From positions 372,001-436,000 of the forward strand of contig JALUTQ010000026.1 in the NCBI GenBank assembly GCA_032718865.1: a stretch of 64,000 nt of DNA, written 5' to 3'. Below, piece after piece: positions 9,919 through 22,121 of the stretch. This DNA comes from Tilletia caries (taxonomy: Eukaryota; Basidiomycota; Exobasidiomycetes; Tilletiales; Tilletiaceae). The stretch's first letter is position 1. Every line of letters starts with the position of its first letter. The translations under genes and the position numbers were made by a program. The notes below the pieces were generated by a model. It searched no databases. It had not been told where the DNA came from and was given only the letters and a program-made list of their open reading frames with translations.

Positions 9919-12900
9919 ATGAAATCGTTCGTGGACGGAACGATACCTTCGCCCACCGCGGTTTGTGCTGTGTGTGGACGTAAGGCAAATGACGCTACGC
10001 TATGGAATCGACCATGCCAATCAATTCAACGGCTTGACGCGGAGCAGCTGGAGCTAGAAACATTGAGAACGACAGACAACACAGTTCTCAAGTCCCTCTC
10101 CCTCGACTTTTCCGACATGCTCCTACCGCAGTTGAAGGGCATCGTACTGGATCGTGCAGGCGTGTCCATCGATTCTTCCAAGGTCCTTATCAACGTATGC
10201 AATGCTTGCGATCCGCCTCTACGACGATGCAAAGTTCCGAAACACTCACTGAGGAACGGAAACTATCGAGGCCAGTTGCCTCCCAGCTTGCAGGACATCA
10301 CTTGGGCAGAGGAACTCGTCTGCGCTCGTATGCAGGCATCTGCTTTCGTCACTCGAGTTTTCGACTTTCGAGACGATAAAAACAATCGATTTCTCAAAGG
10401 ACATTGCTGTGCACACAATCTTGATGTGATACAGATGTCCAATCGGCTTCCACTTGCCCCTGCGGATATGCAAGGAGTCATCAGTTGCATAGTGGTCGGT
10501 CCTCGACTGCTGAAGCCTGCGGACTTGAAGCATGTGATCAAGGTGCGAAGAGGAACAATCAAATCGTTCCTGTCTTTCCTTAAGGCAAATTCGGAAGCGT
10601 ACAAGGATGTCAATATCGACGAACAACATCTCCAAGCGTGGCCAGAGGATGGAACGCCGACATTTCTTCGCGATACCATTATCCATGAGCATTGTGACGA
10701 TCCAGCTGCGCTATGGGATCAGGAGACTGCCGGAATCGATCCTCATCCTGCGGATGCTGTGAGCGACGATGCACCAGGGGACGTCATCGAACATTCTGGC
10801 TTTGTGGACACGGAGAGCGTTGAGTTTCCAGCCCGAGTTCGGGTAGCAACTGCTCTTCGTGACCTCGGTCAACAACGTTCGGTTCCTGGGTCAGATACAA
10901 TGCAATCAGAGACAGCGAACCACACGGCAGTAGATGACACAATCGGCTTGTCTATTCATCATGGTTCAAAAGCCGTGTCGGAGTACAAAAACCCAGATCT
11001 CTTTCCCAGCCTGTACCCGACTCTCTTCCCGTTTGGTGTAGGCGGGTTTGACGTTCTGTCGCCGTCTGCATGCCGACCGGAACGAATTTCGATGGAGGAG
11101 CAGGTCAACTTGTTATTCGATTTGGATTTCTCAGGGTTCCGAACCCATCACGCATTCCTTTTCATCGCTGCCAACATTCTGCTGAGGCGAAAAGCGGCGT
11201 TCCTTACGTCGTTGACTGCTTCACGAACCGTTGCAGATTCACTTGTCCAAGTGATGAACAGAACTGATCCTCGAAGTATCGAATCGCTCGCTGGCATTAT
11301 CGAACGTGAAGGAGTACCTCCAACGCTTACACCCGATCAGCGTACACTTTTGAACCTCTTATCTCGATGCAGCACGTCTACATCGAAACTTCCTGGATCC
11401 AAAGGCGCAATGGATACCGCAAAAAGCGAGATGCGTGCATACATGTCAGCGCATGGTCCATTCCAGATCTTCCTCACATTGAATTCTCCTGCACAACACT
11501 CGCCGCTGTTCCACTTCATCCATGGGGACAAGAGGATCGACCTCAGCGTACGAGACCCTGTGCTTCCATCCCCCAACGAACGGGCACGAGTACTCGCGTC
11601 CGATCCAGTTTCCGCAGTTGACTATTTTGAATTCCATCTGCGCACGATCTTCGGTCACCTTTTCGGCTGGGATTTCGTTGCTCGCAAAAGTAACGTACAA
11701 GGTGGCCTTTTTGGGCCGCCTCAAATCCTTCTTCCTCTCTCGCGAGCTGACCGATCGAGGCAATCTCCACGCACACTGTGTCATTTGGCTGGAGAATGCG
11801 CTGTCTCCGTCCCGTCTGCGGGCAAAAATGGACTCAAGTGACGAATATCAGGCTCAATATTTCCAGTGGGCGGAGGACATCGCCTGGCACCATCTTCCTG
11901 ATGCAAACGACGAGACTGTAGACGACCGCGTGGAGCCACGTCAGCAACGTCCTCCCCATCCCTCAGAGCCCTTTTTCACTGCGCAGTTTCAACGAGACCA
12001 CATCGTCCTGGGCTCGAAATTTCAACTACACTCTCATCGAAAAGTGTGTTACAAGAATGCGAACGGACCGCCGCGTAAAGAATGTCGTTTCAGGTTCCCA
12101 CATGAGGAACGAGAACTAAGCCAGTACGATGCTGACACTCAATCGATCTTACCGAAGATCCTCGATCCCTGGATCAACTGGCATAACCCGTATGTTCTCG
12201 TTGCAGCGAGGCACAACCACGACATCCAAATCGTACAATCCGGACGCAGTGCGGAAGCTGCGGCTAGATACATCTCTGACTACGTTTTGAAGCACGACCT
12301 TACTGCGCCAAAAGGTCTACGGGCAATTGCGGAAGTGCTCAAGCGGCTGCACGATTCCAACACGTTGCCGTCGTTCAAGCAACTGCTGCGTCTTGTCGTC
12401 AGTCAGATCATGCGGATCAGCAATCTCCACGGTCAGAAGGCGGCGCTGTACATTCGTGGTGAATCCGACACTTTGCAAAGCCATTCTACAAAACCTTTGA
12501 TCGTTCCATATGCGTTGTCATTCATTCACAGCCAGTATCCGAAGTGCGTTCATACATTGGCAAGCTGTTATTCCGATCGACACATAGAAACCGATTTACA
12601 CAGACTGATAGAGTGTTGTGCTTTCGTTTACACAGCACGCGGAATGCTGAGTCCGTTCCAAATCCTGCTTCCGACATCGTTCAGACAGAGACCTCGTTGC
12701 GGTATGATTCGAACAGGATCACAACTTCGGACCAGTATGCGGACTACTTGTACCGAGGATCGTCGTGCGACGACCTTTGCCTGTGGGACTTTGTGCAACA
12801 ATGCGAGCTGGTGACGAAGACCAGAGCTCCAAAGACAAATCAAGTAACAGGAGTGGTGGTCCACCCGTTACAGCCGCCTCATGGAAAAAGCTGCAACGCA

Positions 12901-15243
12901 TGTCATTGTCCAAAGGCGATACTCAGATCGACTGACACGCATCGTTGGCTCGAGAATTCCGCGATCGAGTCACACAGACGATGACGGATACCTGTTCTAC
13001 CTTGCTGTATTCAAGCCGCACTCTACGCGTGCGCCTCTACTGTTGCCTCACCAGACATGCAGAGAAGCGTGGGAAGCGTTCGACTGTCCTCAAAACGTTA
13101 CAACAATCTTGGACAATTGTGCGGAGATGGAACTCTGTGACGATGCGCACGATGCCGATATGCTTCGACAACGCTGTGACGAGGCTGCCGAACTGACGAC
13201 AGAGCGTCGAAACAATCCGTGCAACGATGAAGAGGACGATGGTGCGATTTCACTCGATGAGAGCGAGACGTTAATCAATCCTGCTGGAACCAATAACGAA
13301 GCACATATGATTGAGTTTCTCTCTGCATCTGCATGGACATCAACATCAGCAAATCGATTCACTGGCACCAGAACGCAACAGCAGCTCCAAGTCCCTGTGA
13401 CAGATCACAATTTTCGGTTCTGGCAGGAACAAATCAAAAGCATGCCTATAGAGCGACACCGCAAGCAACAGGGAGAATCGGAGCGAGCAGCATCTACCTG
13501 CATATCGGAGACCATCCAACCGAACGTATCCATGATTCCTTTCTCGAAGAAGACGATCGTTGAAGATCTCATTAGCAAACATCTGTTGAGCAAAAGCCAA
13601 GCCGCCGCGTTTCGACTCGTTGCACATTCAACCCTCTTTGGTGGGTAGATGTATGAACCCCAACTCTGCACATTTTGAAGATTTGATAGACGTTGAATAC
13701 CTTCTTTTCGTTCTGTTGAATTTGTAGCTTTCCAACCTCCGTTGCGCCTGCTGCTGCTAGGAGAGGCAGTTACGGGGAAGACCCGGGTTATTACTGTACT
13801 GCAAGAGCTACTGGAATTGCTGGGCGAAGAGGATACGATGCAAGTCACTGCGCCTACCGGTAAAGCTGCCAGTCTGGTCGGAGGCACCACCCAACACAAA
13901 GCTTTCCAACTCCCCGTCTATGGGTCACAAGCAGGAAAAGAGAAGGCGGATGCGTTCCTCAACTCTGCAGCTCGAATGAACACACTTCGATCGACCTACA
14001 AAGGTCGTCGTTTTCTTTTCTGCGACGAGGCGAGCATGACGAGTCATCAACAATTGCACTCTATCGACACTGCTTGCCGGACGGCAAGGGAGGACGAACA
14101 CAACAACGAGTGGTTCGGAGGCATGAATGTGATTATGGCAGGAGACTTCTTTCAGCTTCCCCCCGTCACGGGGACGCCACTGTATCAATCACCTCTGTCT
14201 CAAAACTCGCGACGACAATGCGCGAATCGCTGGTCGTGCAGCATTTGAAAGCTTTGACCGTGCAATCATCTTTACGGAACAACACCGCGTAACAGATGAG
14301 GAGACGAGCGTCGTATATGGTCGTATTCGGACACGAACTGCAACACAATCGGACGTGGACAAATTGAACGCTCGTGTTCTAGCCAACCACTTGCATGATC
14401 CTAAACTTGCAGACGCTACTGTGCTTGTGCAGACAAACAAACTTCGTCGTGCATTAGGAGACGTGAAGACTCGCGCTTCTGCGACTATAGTCACGCCTAT
14501 TGTCAATTGTGATGCGATCGATTCTTTCAACGTGGCTTCCACGATGCACCTACGCTCAGCAGCTATCAACTTTGAGCCCAAAGCTCCTCCTTCCTCTTGG
14601 ATTCCCGGTCGTGTTCTTTTTGCACGAAGGGATGCGTGTGGTTTACAGGGGAAAGAACCGCTCGGTTCCACACGGTGTCACCAATGGAGCGATAGGAACG
14701 ATACGATTGGTGTCCACGTTCGTCGACGACATGAATCACGAATGCGCCAACGCAGTGTTCATAGAATTGGACAACGCACATTTTCAGCTTCGAGATCTTC
14801 CATCAAACTGGTTCCCATTCGTGCCAGAACCATGCACGTTCAAGATGAAGTACACAAACGAGCAAGGTACAGCTGCATCGATACTCGTGAAGCGGAAACA
14901 GCTGAAACTTCAACCCGCAAGCGTCCTGACCATTCATACAGCTCAAGGCACGACGATGCGAGACGGAGTCATTTGCGACGCCACACGTGGAGGTTTCCTC
15001 ACATACGTGGCGATTTCGAGAACTACGTCTTTGAGCAACCTTTTCCTTTTCAGCCCGGTGTCTGTCCAGGATATCAACAGAATTGGCATTCCTCCTGATC
15101 TCAGTCGCGATACACGAAGGTTCTCCACTATGGATGCAAGTTCGCGGCAGCGTGCTGCGTCTCTACGATGGAACGAAGATGAACAGCAGGTGAATATCCC
15201 TGCTGTACAAATGGTATTCCAATTTGCGTACAAACCAAGTTGA
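9919..15243 (+). pseudogene. Helitron Rep/PIF1 helicase, frameshifted
   Basis: Encodes the rolling-circle replicase/helicase in pieces. 9919-11715 holds the CAVC...CNAC zinc-like region and the N domain, with the typical NPDLFPSLYPTLFPFG. 11716-12690 holds the HUH motif LHAHCVIW and the tyrosine segment RYISDYVLKHD. The PIF1 part has Walker A GEAVTGKT (about 13760), FCDEAS (about 14022), GDFFQLPPV (about 14145) and LTIHTAQGTT...YVAISR (about 14930-15020). A GT-AG intron at 13638-13728 keeps the frame. The reading frame shifts near 11715, 12690, 12885, 14215 and 14610. I conclude that at least five indels inactivated it, although catalytic motifs remain readable. The start at 9919 is only the first Met of the open frame; upstream exons are possible. 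Confidence 0.85.
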
Positions 15244-15510
15244 AACATTGATGCCTATACTTCTGTGAACATTAGGGACACGTTCGTTCCACCGATCTTT
15301 CCGACACTCGAAACGTCAATCGTCACGATGAGAGTGTTGCTCAAGCAGAGCAGATGAACGTAAGCTATTCATCCTTCCTCGATTCTGGCGTTCAGAAGCC
15401 CTTCCCTGATGAAAGTATTGCTTTCGGCCACGAACTAGGTCACCACTGCTTCACTGACAAATGACGAGGATAACGATTTTGGAAACGAACGTTCCAGCGC
15501 CGTTACTGAA

Positions 15511-16279
15511 GTGCCTGTGCCACAGAACTTCTACCTTCATCAACGTCCACTTCAAGGTCCAGTCTGGACAGCGAACTCCTGCGCATGGGATTGCGTGTCG
15601 ATACTACTTGGCTGGATCGTTTTCATAACGAGTCCAGAGGTTCAACACGTCGATGTCCAGAATCTCATCGCTGCGATGTCTGCTGGAGATCGTACCACTG
15701 TGAACACACTTCGAGATCAATTTCGGTCAGAGGTCGTTCGTTTACATGCTCGATCATTTTTCCACAACAGGCTACACGAGCACGATGGAACTTATGCAAA
15801 CCTGTGTGCCGCACTTTGGCTTGACCGTAGCCAGTGCATTCACCTGTGGATGCATACAGGTTTTTCATGAAGATTCGCTCGACATTCCCGTTGTATACGA
15901 TCTCATTGATTGTCCCACGGAACCTACGCTCGTATTGGTTCGACTGCGAACTTCACTGCTGTGCAATGCGTCAACAGCGCTTCTGACTCGACATCATCAA
16001 ATACGTTGTCTTCTGCACAACAATGAGACGACTGGGCAACGCTGCGCTGTCCTTCGCTCTGCGCCAATCATCGCTCTAAACATTGCGAGCTCACCCAATG
16101 CCGCCATGAATACGCAGGTAGAAACCGAGATCTTTCTGTGGAGCGGAGAAACTCAGCGCGAGTTGACGTACACCCTCATAGGAGCGACGTTTCTGGCTGA
16201 AGGCCATTACACTTCCATGCTTCGACATTCCGACGGCACGATCCACAAGTACGACTCTCTCTCTCGAACCACGGCTTAA
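15511..16279 (+). pseudogene. Cysteine-peptidase-like tail gene of the Helitron, broken
   Basis: Two overlapping frames (15511-15870 and 15746-16279) together read as one protein interrupted by a frameshift near 15800-15870. The first contains TANSCAWDCVSILLG, which looks like the nucleophile box of USP/Ulp-type cysteine peptidases. The second ends with GHYTSMLRHSDGTIHKYDSL, which looks like a C19 His box followed by Asp-Ser. OTU and Ulp-type proteases are known as extra domains of some animal and fungal mobile elements. The assignment here rests on these two boxes only. It could be the C-terminus of the helicase polyprotein or a separate gene. Confidence 0.5.
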
Positions 16280-17048
16280 CCTCCATCGTGTGTGAAGCAG
16301 ATTTTGATTTCCGCTTTGCAGACATGTTGATGTACGTTACAGCAAGATGATAGCAATGAACATCAATCCAAATTCATCTGCCTGTTTGATCGATGTTCTT
16401 GCACGCTGAATGCCAATTGGATTTCCGTGGATGCTGATCTCTGATGACTGAGCAGTCTGTAGTTAGCAGTCAGCACTCAGCAGCAAAGGCAAAAGGCATT
16501 CCTGAACGTTCTGGAATGTTGCCTGTTGGCAACAATGAATGGTTCCTACTCTCGTTAATAGAGTAACTTAGCCTCACGAAAGGTGAATGTGGGATGCATC
16601 TGGGGCTGTTTCGCTGCTCACTGATGTTCTCCCTTTCCCTCCTTCTCTAGTTCAGGTCACGTTCCCGTTCTCTCCTGACTTCTATAGTTCTATCTCCCTC
16701 TTTTCCTCCTTTTTTCCCCAGAACTCCTGCTAAGTACTAGCTGCTCTTTTTATTATCATGGCCCGTGAGTGATCTGGCGTTGGCTTTGTAGCTGGGCAGG
16801 CCTCAACAGAAAATCTTCCTCATTCATTCCCAATCGAATTTGACCAAATGCAGTCCTCCGATCAAGTTTTCACTCCAACAAAAGAAATGGGCCTGCGGGC
16901 TGCCCGCAACGGCCACAGGGAACAGGGTAAGTGCGAGTGATGATCTGAGAAAGAAGTTGATTTGGTTTTTAGGATCAAAATTCACAAAGTACAATGGAGT
17001 TCGAGATTCGAGAATCTGAATCTGAGTAGAGACTAGAGGGTGGGAATT
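16280..17048. other. Non-coding stretch between Helitron tail and the 17-kb gene
   Basis: No supported gene. Several short hairpins are visible: TTGCC/GGCAA near 16519, TACTCT/AGAGTA near 16548, and TGCGGGC-T-GCCCGCA at 16894-16908. One of these could be a Helitron 3' hairpin, but none is followed at the right distance by CTRR. Confidence 0.5.
16894..16908. other. Perfect 7-bp GC hairpin
   Basis: TGCGGGC and GCCCGCA are separated by one base. The stem is strong enough for a Helitron terminus or a transcription end. No CTRR tetranucleotide lies within about 15 bp on either strand, so no role is assigned. Confidence 0.5.
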
Positions 17049-18111
17049 TCAGCCACTCGATGAGGTTGAGGCATAGGAGCTGGAGGACTTCTTTTGGCTA
17101 GGGCCAGCTTCGTCCTCCGCGCTCTGTGTAGCTTGCTTTCTTTTGCCCAACTGAGGGCGTTTGGTAGGAGTGGAAGGATCTTCGGGAAGAGAAGGGCCTT
17201 TGGGAAGCGAGGGGGATGAGGTCGTTGCCGAGACCCAGCTGTAGTCGTCGAGGGTCATAGTGAAAAGCTTTGATGTCTCTTGTTGGCTATAGAGCTTGCC
17301 GGTGAAGTAGATCGTAGAGCCTTCTGTTGGGACCGGTTGCTTTCTGTCCGCGTCGCGCATACCGATGATTTCGATTGTGCGTTTCTTGTTAGCCTGTGAA
17401 GTGTGAGAGCCTTTCGTTAGCCATGTATGCAGCAATCTGAGGGGATGGGTAACGGGTTGATCTACACTCTACTCACACTTCGGTCATAGGCAGAAGTCGA
17501 GATGCGCAGTGTCTTCGCCGCGTCCTGTACCTTCATGAGCTTGCCGACTCCAGTGATGTTAGGCGTGGGCGGCACCCAGCCCTCGGGAACCTCGTCTGCC
17601 TTCATTGCTTGGGTCATTGAGTGGATGTTCATCTTGGGTTCTGGGAAAGGGAGGAAGCCAGCTAAAAGGTAATAGAGAGTATTGGGATCATCTGTTCAGG
17701 ATAGGTCTGTTGATTGGGGAATGGACAGTGGTGATGAGTGATGGCTTACCTGTTATGTTTGCGATCATAGGAGGCTCGAGGTTGTGGACGCCGTATGCTG
17801 TGCCGATCGGATAAATTACGTGGTCGGGTGAAGCTGTGAGCGCAAACTGAGTGGGACGAAAAAGCAAGTGTTGTTAGTCATGCTGTTATTGTGTTGATTA
17901 TGGGTAGGGACAACCGACCAGGGCACCAGGCATTGGATGTGATACTTACTTGGGCGTCAACTCGGTGGTATCGCTCCTGGGTCTTCTCAATGGCGTCGAT
18001 CTGGATGAGGCCGCTGATCGTACAGTTGTAAAGTGGTTCCATGATTGACGACGTGGTTGCTGAAATGAAGGGGTTGGAATCGGCTCTGGGAACTCGCTTG
18101 CTCTTCTCCAT
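17049..18111 (-). CDS. Hypothetical protein, 4 exons, possibly OB-fold-like
   Basis: Spliced as complement(17049..17393, 17477..17661, 17750..17846, 17950..18111), giving 262 aa. All introns are GT-AG and the frame is kept throughout. The protein has two similar-looking parts: NCTISGLIQIDA (residues 27-38) with a later NITAG/NITGVGKL, and STIYFTGKLYSQQ followed by LFTMTLDDYSW. Alternating hydrophobic strands of this kind are seen in OB-fold single-strand DNA-binding proteins, but no family signature is certain. The C-terminal 55 residues are Ser/Pro/Lys-rich and disordered-looking. It runs tail-to-tail with the Helitron genes, and its upstream DNA is a diverged inverted copy of DNA upstream of them. 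It may be an accessory gene of the same element family. The function is not known. Confidence 0.6.
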
Positions 18112-18355
18112 AAGGTGGTGTGCAGATTAGGTTGAAGAGTTTGGAGAGGGAATGCGGATGGGATGACAGATAGTGTTGTTCGGCCTGCTTATATGGGTGA
18201 TCTCGTGTCTGGACGTGTGCTCGACGGATCGGTTGTCCTCCTGGTATGAATGTATGATGCAGTGAATAGGAGTTGCTTGTTAGCTTGGTTTCCGTGATTG
18301 TTGCTTGTTTGATCGAGATGACTCACAGATCGAGTATGTTCGTACCGTCAATCGA

Positions 18356-18637
18356 GGAATTTGAGCGCATTTCCGCATCTGACGTTGCTTGAATACAAAC
18401 TGAGCCTGGAAAGCTGGAAGGAAGCACAAGATGCCGATAATGGAATGTAAGTATACGGAGATACTCTGCGTGACGTTTTGGGGCCGTAATCCGTATGTAC
18501 CGCTCCGTAGACCGTAAGTTTGGGTGCTGAAAAGGAGATTGGTACCGGGATCGAAAAGGGGCTGAACCAGATCACAAGGGTAGCAGAGGAGCCCATAAAA
18601 CGTGAGAATTGAGAGAAGAAGCTGCTTTTCAAAGACC
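18356..18637 (-). repeat. Diverged inverted repeat B, right copy
   Basis: Partner of 7991-8240. Read on the minus strand it begins CTTTGAAAAGCAGC and contains TACTTACATTCC and AACGTCAGATG in the same order as the left copy. Confidence 0.55.
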
Positions 18638-18727
18638 TATGGAGTAAAGACGTATATGAGCAGTAACTAGTAAGTGATTGGGTATGGGTAATGGGACTTT
18701 GGGAGCCAATCAGCCAAGTCAGAGTTA

Positions 18728-18780
18728 GCCGTCTTTGAAAGCCAGCTGATAGTCAAATTTAACAACAGTCGCGCGCAAAG
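18728..18780 (-). repeat. Diverged inverted repeat A, right copy
   Basis: Minus strand reads CTTTGCGCGCGACTG, then a 39-base block about 74% identical (my count) to 6166-6206. Confidence 0.65.
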
Positions 18781-19833
18781 AGTGCGCAAAACGTCTCCAT
18801 TCATTCTTGAATGACTCGGGCCTTTCTTTTACTTGGTATGACTCTCCGTGTGAGTGGTCGAGTGAATGCCATCGAGGCAAGAGCAGGGAAAGGCATGGTT
18901 GCGAGGAGTTGGCATGCGGAATGAAGATCATGATCATAGCCCGATTCGAGTTTGCTCATTTGCCAAAGAATGAAGTTGGTATCGTATTGAAAACGGAGAA
19001 ACGAGTCGAGAACGGGCTGGGGAAGGATTCTCAATGCCACTAGTGCCATTTTTGCATCGAACTTCCCAGCCCTAACCCCTCTCAACTATCGTTGATTCGG
19101 GGAACCTGGTCAACGACAGTAGTCTGATCACACCAGACCGTCGCACGCACGTGATGACAAGGACAGGATCCCGTGGAGACGGTCTGGGGACATTCGACGC
19201 GATTTACTTAGTAGGTGGCCCATACAGAACTAAGGGGTTTCGTCAGATCTTGTAGTGCTAAATCGTACTTCCACGATATCTCACCAGATGAAGTACGACA
19301 CGGCGATTCGGTGTTTCCCTCAATTGAGTACGATATCGTTGTCGGAAATGCAAAAACGTGCTCAGGTGCACCTTTTTGGCTCACTTCATCCTCATCGTAA
19401 TCCCATCATCTCATCTGGCCTTTCCCATCATCCCATATCCCACATCGCTTCTTCCAGAAAGACGTGGAAGATGTCGGGGGGTTCCATTTCGCAGGAAAAA
19501 GTTTACCAGTAACTCATCGTACTATGTAGATAGAGGGTTTTGCATTTTGATTGAGAATCGAATTAATTAATTTTTTCTCGTCTCGTACGTATGAGCCGGC
19601 CGACTGACGCGTGAAGACTGACGCGCGGCGAACGCGTGGACGTCTGACACTCGACACAACCGCCCCCGGTCCACACTCCACGCGCATTCAAGTCTCACTC
19701 ACATCTCCAGCACGGGACGGCCGACCATCCTGCAGTCCTTTACACCCATAGCTCTCGCTGCTCGCAGTTTGCACGCTCCGGGCTCCCCACCATCAAGACT
19801 TAAGACTGAGCATTCAGTCTCTCAAGAGTCAAG

Positions 19834-21640
19834 ATGACTGGCAAAGGCCGATCAAAGAACAAAACAGACCGTGAGTGATATGTGCTATATGCGATGGCCA
19901 ATGTGACGCTGATGACTGGTGCAGGAGCACTGAATACTGATGCCAACTCTCTACCTTTCCTTTGACCGTAGAACCGTCTTCACTCACAGCCAAGAGTCGC
20001 AAACCTCCAGTGTCCGCCGCTGCAAAGAAGAAGCTTGACCAAGAGGGTGAGTGTATGCTGCAGGTTTGTGCTGTCATTTGTTACCGACTCCAGTCACTGA
20101 TCATGACACGAGTGCCCCATGATTGTTTTCAGAAGCACAGAAGCTGTTGGATGCTGAGCTTGGACGTGCGGAGGTCGAAAACACTGAGGTCGAGGATGCC
20201 GACATCGAGTCTGGTTCACGCGAAAAAGGAGACAGTCCGGCTGATGGAGGCGAGCTGGTGGGTGCCCTTGCAAAGGCCCAGAAGCCTGCAACTTTTGCTA
20301 TCGACGTGTCGGTTGCTTTGGCGGCAGTGAAGGCTAAAAGGGTCAAGACCGGTCCAGGAGCTCCACCGAAAAAGTCCCCAGCAAAACGATACACCATGCT
20401 TATCAACGGGCGAGACTCTTTCCCGGCATTTCAAAAGAACGTCATGACTGCGCTTCGACCTGTCACGGACAAATATGAAGTCGGGTCGCTCTACTACGAC
20501 GATCTCGAGCTGGAAGCCAAGGTTCCTAAAGGTCAACCTCTGTGGAGCAAGATTCCATTGGCCATCGACTCGGAGGAGCGCTACAAGGACTTTAAGGAAA
20601 GCCTCTTCCTTCCCAATTGCTATTACGCCGAGAGCAAGCTTTGCATCTGAGAGCTCGAGTCCGACTGCAGCTCGGATCACGAAGAGGAGTTCAGCGAAGA
20701 CGACGAAGACTCAGGCAGCACACCACCCGCTCGGAAGCGCAAGAGGTCCCAGGTCCTGAAAGGTGGCGCACTAGACAATAAGAAGCGATCAACCTTGCTG
20801 AAGCTTCAGACGCGATGGAAATGCCGCCGCAGCGGATGCAACGCAGACGGATACTGCCTGGACGACGAGTTTGGAAAACATCATGCTCTTTCGATGCGAG
20901 GGTTGGGCAGATTCGTTGAGGCTGTTGTCGTTGCCGGCACGGCGACGATTGACGAGCCCCCTGCTTTCTTATTCGACAAAGAAGATGCTGCTCGTGGTCG
21001 CGGCCGTCCTCGACCGGGCTCAGACAGCACTCCAACGCCAAAACATACGTCGTCGAGCTCAACTCGCACGCATTCAATGTCTGCCAAAGCGCGCCAGCTT
21101 GCTACGACTGGATCGCCTACACCCACCAGCTTTGCCTCGTCGTCATCGCGCAGAATCCTCAATCGCGCCCTCAAAATGCCGCTGCAAGAGGGTCCGAGGC
21201 TTTGTACAATCAGACAGCTTTCAGCTCAGCTCGGAATCGTCGAAGAAACCGTCAAGATTCTCCATAAGGGGGGCTACTACAGAATCAGCCAACTTGCCAG
21301 CGCATACACCTACAATTTCGAAGCGCTTTCCGAAGAGCTATCTATGTCAGCAAGCTTGCTTTCCACGATCGAAGACTTGCTGAGCCAATGGCCGACGGCG
21401 GAGAGCCGTGACGAACCAAACCCCTTCAACTTCGGTCCAGTCAGCGATGAGGACGTGTTCGGTCCCGTCATCGGCGACAGCAGCTTCAAGGCCAAGCAAG
21501 AGACCAAGGTCAAGCAAGAGACCATCGACACCACCTTCAGCGAAGGTTCTCATGGCAATCCCGACCGACGCCCTCTTGTCCCTCGCAGTCCCATTCAAAT
21601 GCGCGTAGAAGATGCGATTGTCGTCAGCTCCTCCCAGTAA
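19834..21640 (+). pseudogene. Second gene of the Tc1/mariner element, one in-frame TGA
   Basis: Exons 19834..19870, 19972..20046 and 20133..21640 keep one frame. A TGA at 20648-20650 stops it after 209 codons, but the same frame stays open for a further 330 codons. The full product would be about 540 aa. It starts with a Lys-rich region (MTGKGRSKNKTD), continues with an acidic stretch after the stop (SSDHEEEFSEDDEDS), and then has a Cys/His segment RWKCRRSGCNADGYC...KHHAL that looks zinc-binding. A helical SAM-like region (ILHKGGYYRISQL) lies near the C-terminus. I recall W-C-C-C-H segments of this type in many repetitive fungal hypothetical proteins, but cannot name the family. CGA to TGA by C-to-T change would explain the stop. 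Function unknown; a nuclear DNA-binding role is a guess from composition. Confidence 0.65.
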
Positions 21641-22121
21641 TCCTTTCATCCGTCGTCAAATGTCATCCTCGCAGCTTGGCAGTCGGCACTCAGCACCCAG
21701 CGGTACGAGTCGACAACCGCCTTTTTCTATACTCCTCTGGAAGGCGCAATCCGGGCTCTTCCTCATTCCCACATACATACACGAAGCCCACAGAGGAACA
21801 CCTTCCACAATCCCCAAACATAGACCTAATGCTGCACACGCATCATAATTCCAGCTGTACTCTCCCCCATTGCATTCATGCGGACGTCGCAGTCGACGTT
21901 TTTCAACCTCAACAGTCAACACCAGTCACCGACTTGCACTCTGCCACTCTCTCATTCCCCTAAAATTGTCCCTGATCCCCTTCGGCCACTCGCAACCCCC
22001 AGGACCCAGGTTCCAGCTTTCTCAGCATCAAAAAGGGTGTACAAAAAACGCAATTAAACTGTTTTGAGTGCTGAATGAATAGTAGTGGACATTGGACGGC
22101 GTAGCTTGCAAACATCGACAA

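Larger units (their letters stand above)
9919..16279 (+). mobile_element. Decayed Helitron (coding core; termini not located)
   Basis: The segment codes, in order, for a zinc-binding N-terminal region, the Helitron-like N domain, an HUH replication initiator, a PIF1-type helicase and a cysteine-peptidase-like domain. This is the order of fungal Helitron proteins with an added tail. Helitron ends (5' TC, 3' hairpin plus CTRR, AT insertion site) could not be assigned. Similarity of flanks suggests the element may start as far left as about 6.15 kb, with later insertions between. Confidence 0.8.
18112..19119. other. Upstream region of the 17-kb gene; no other gene seen
   Basis: Contains the right copies of inverted repeats A and B. 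Open frames of 70-94 codons on both strands have no recognisable features. Confidence 0.5.

Noticed and set aside
16894..16960. Helitron 3' terminus
   Set aside because: Strong hairpin but no CTRR at the expected distance on either strand.
20532..20668. Hidden intron that would remove the TGA in the element's second gene
   Set aside because: The only candidate donors lie over 100 bp upstream and would delete residues that look coding (ERYKDFKES); a nonsense mutation is simpler.
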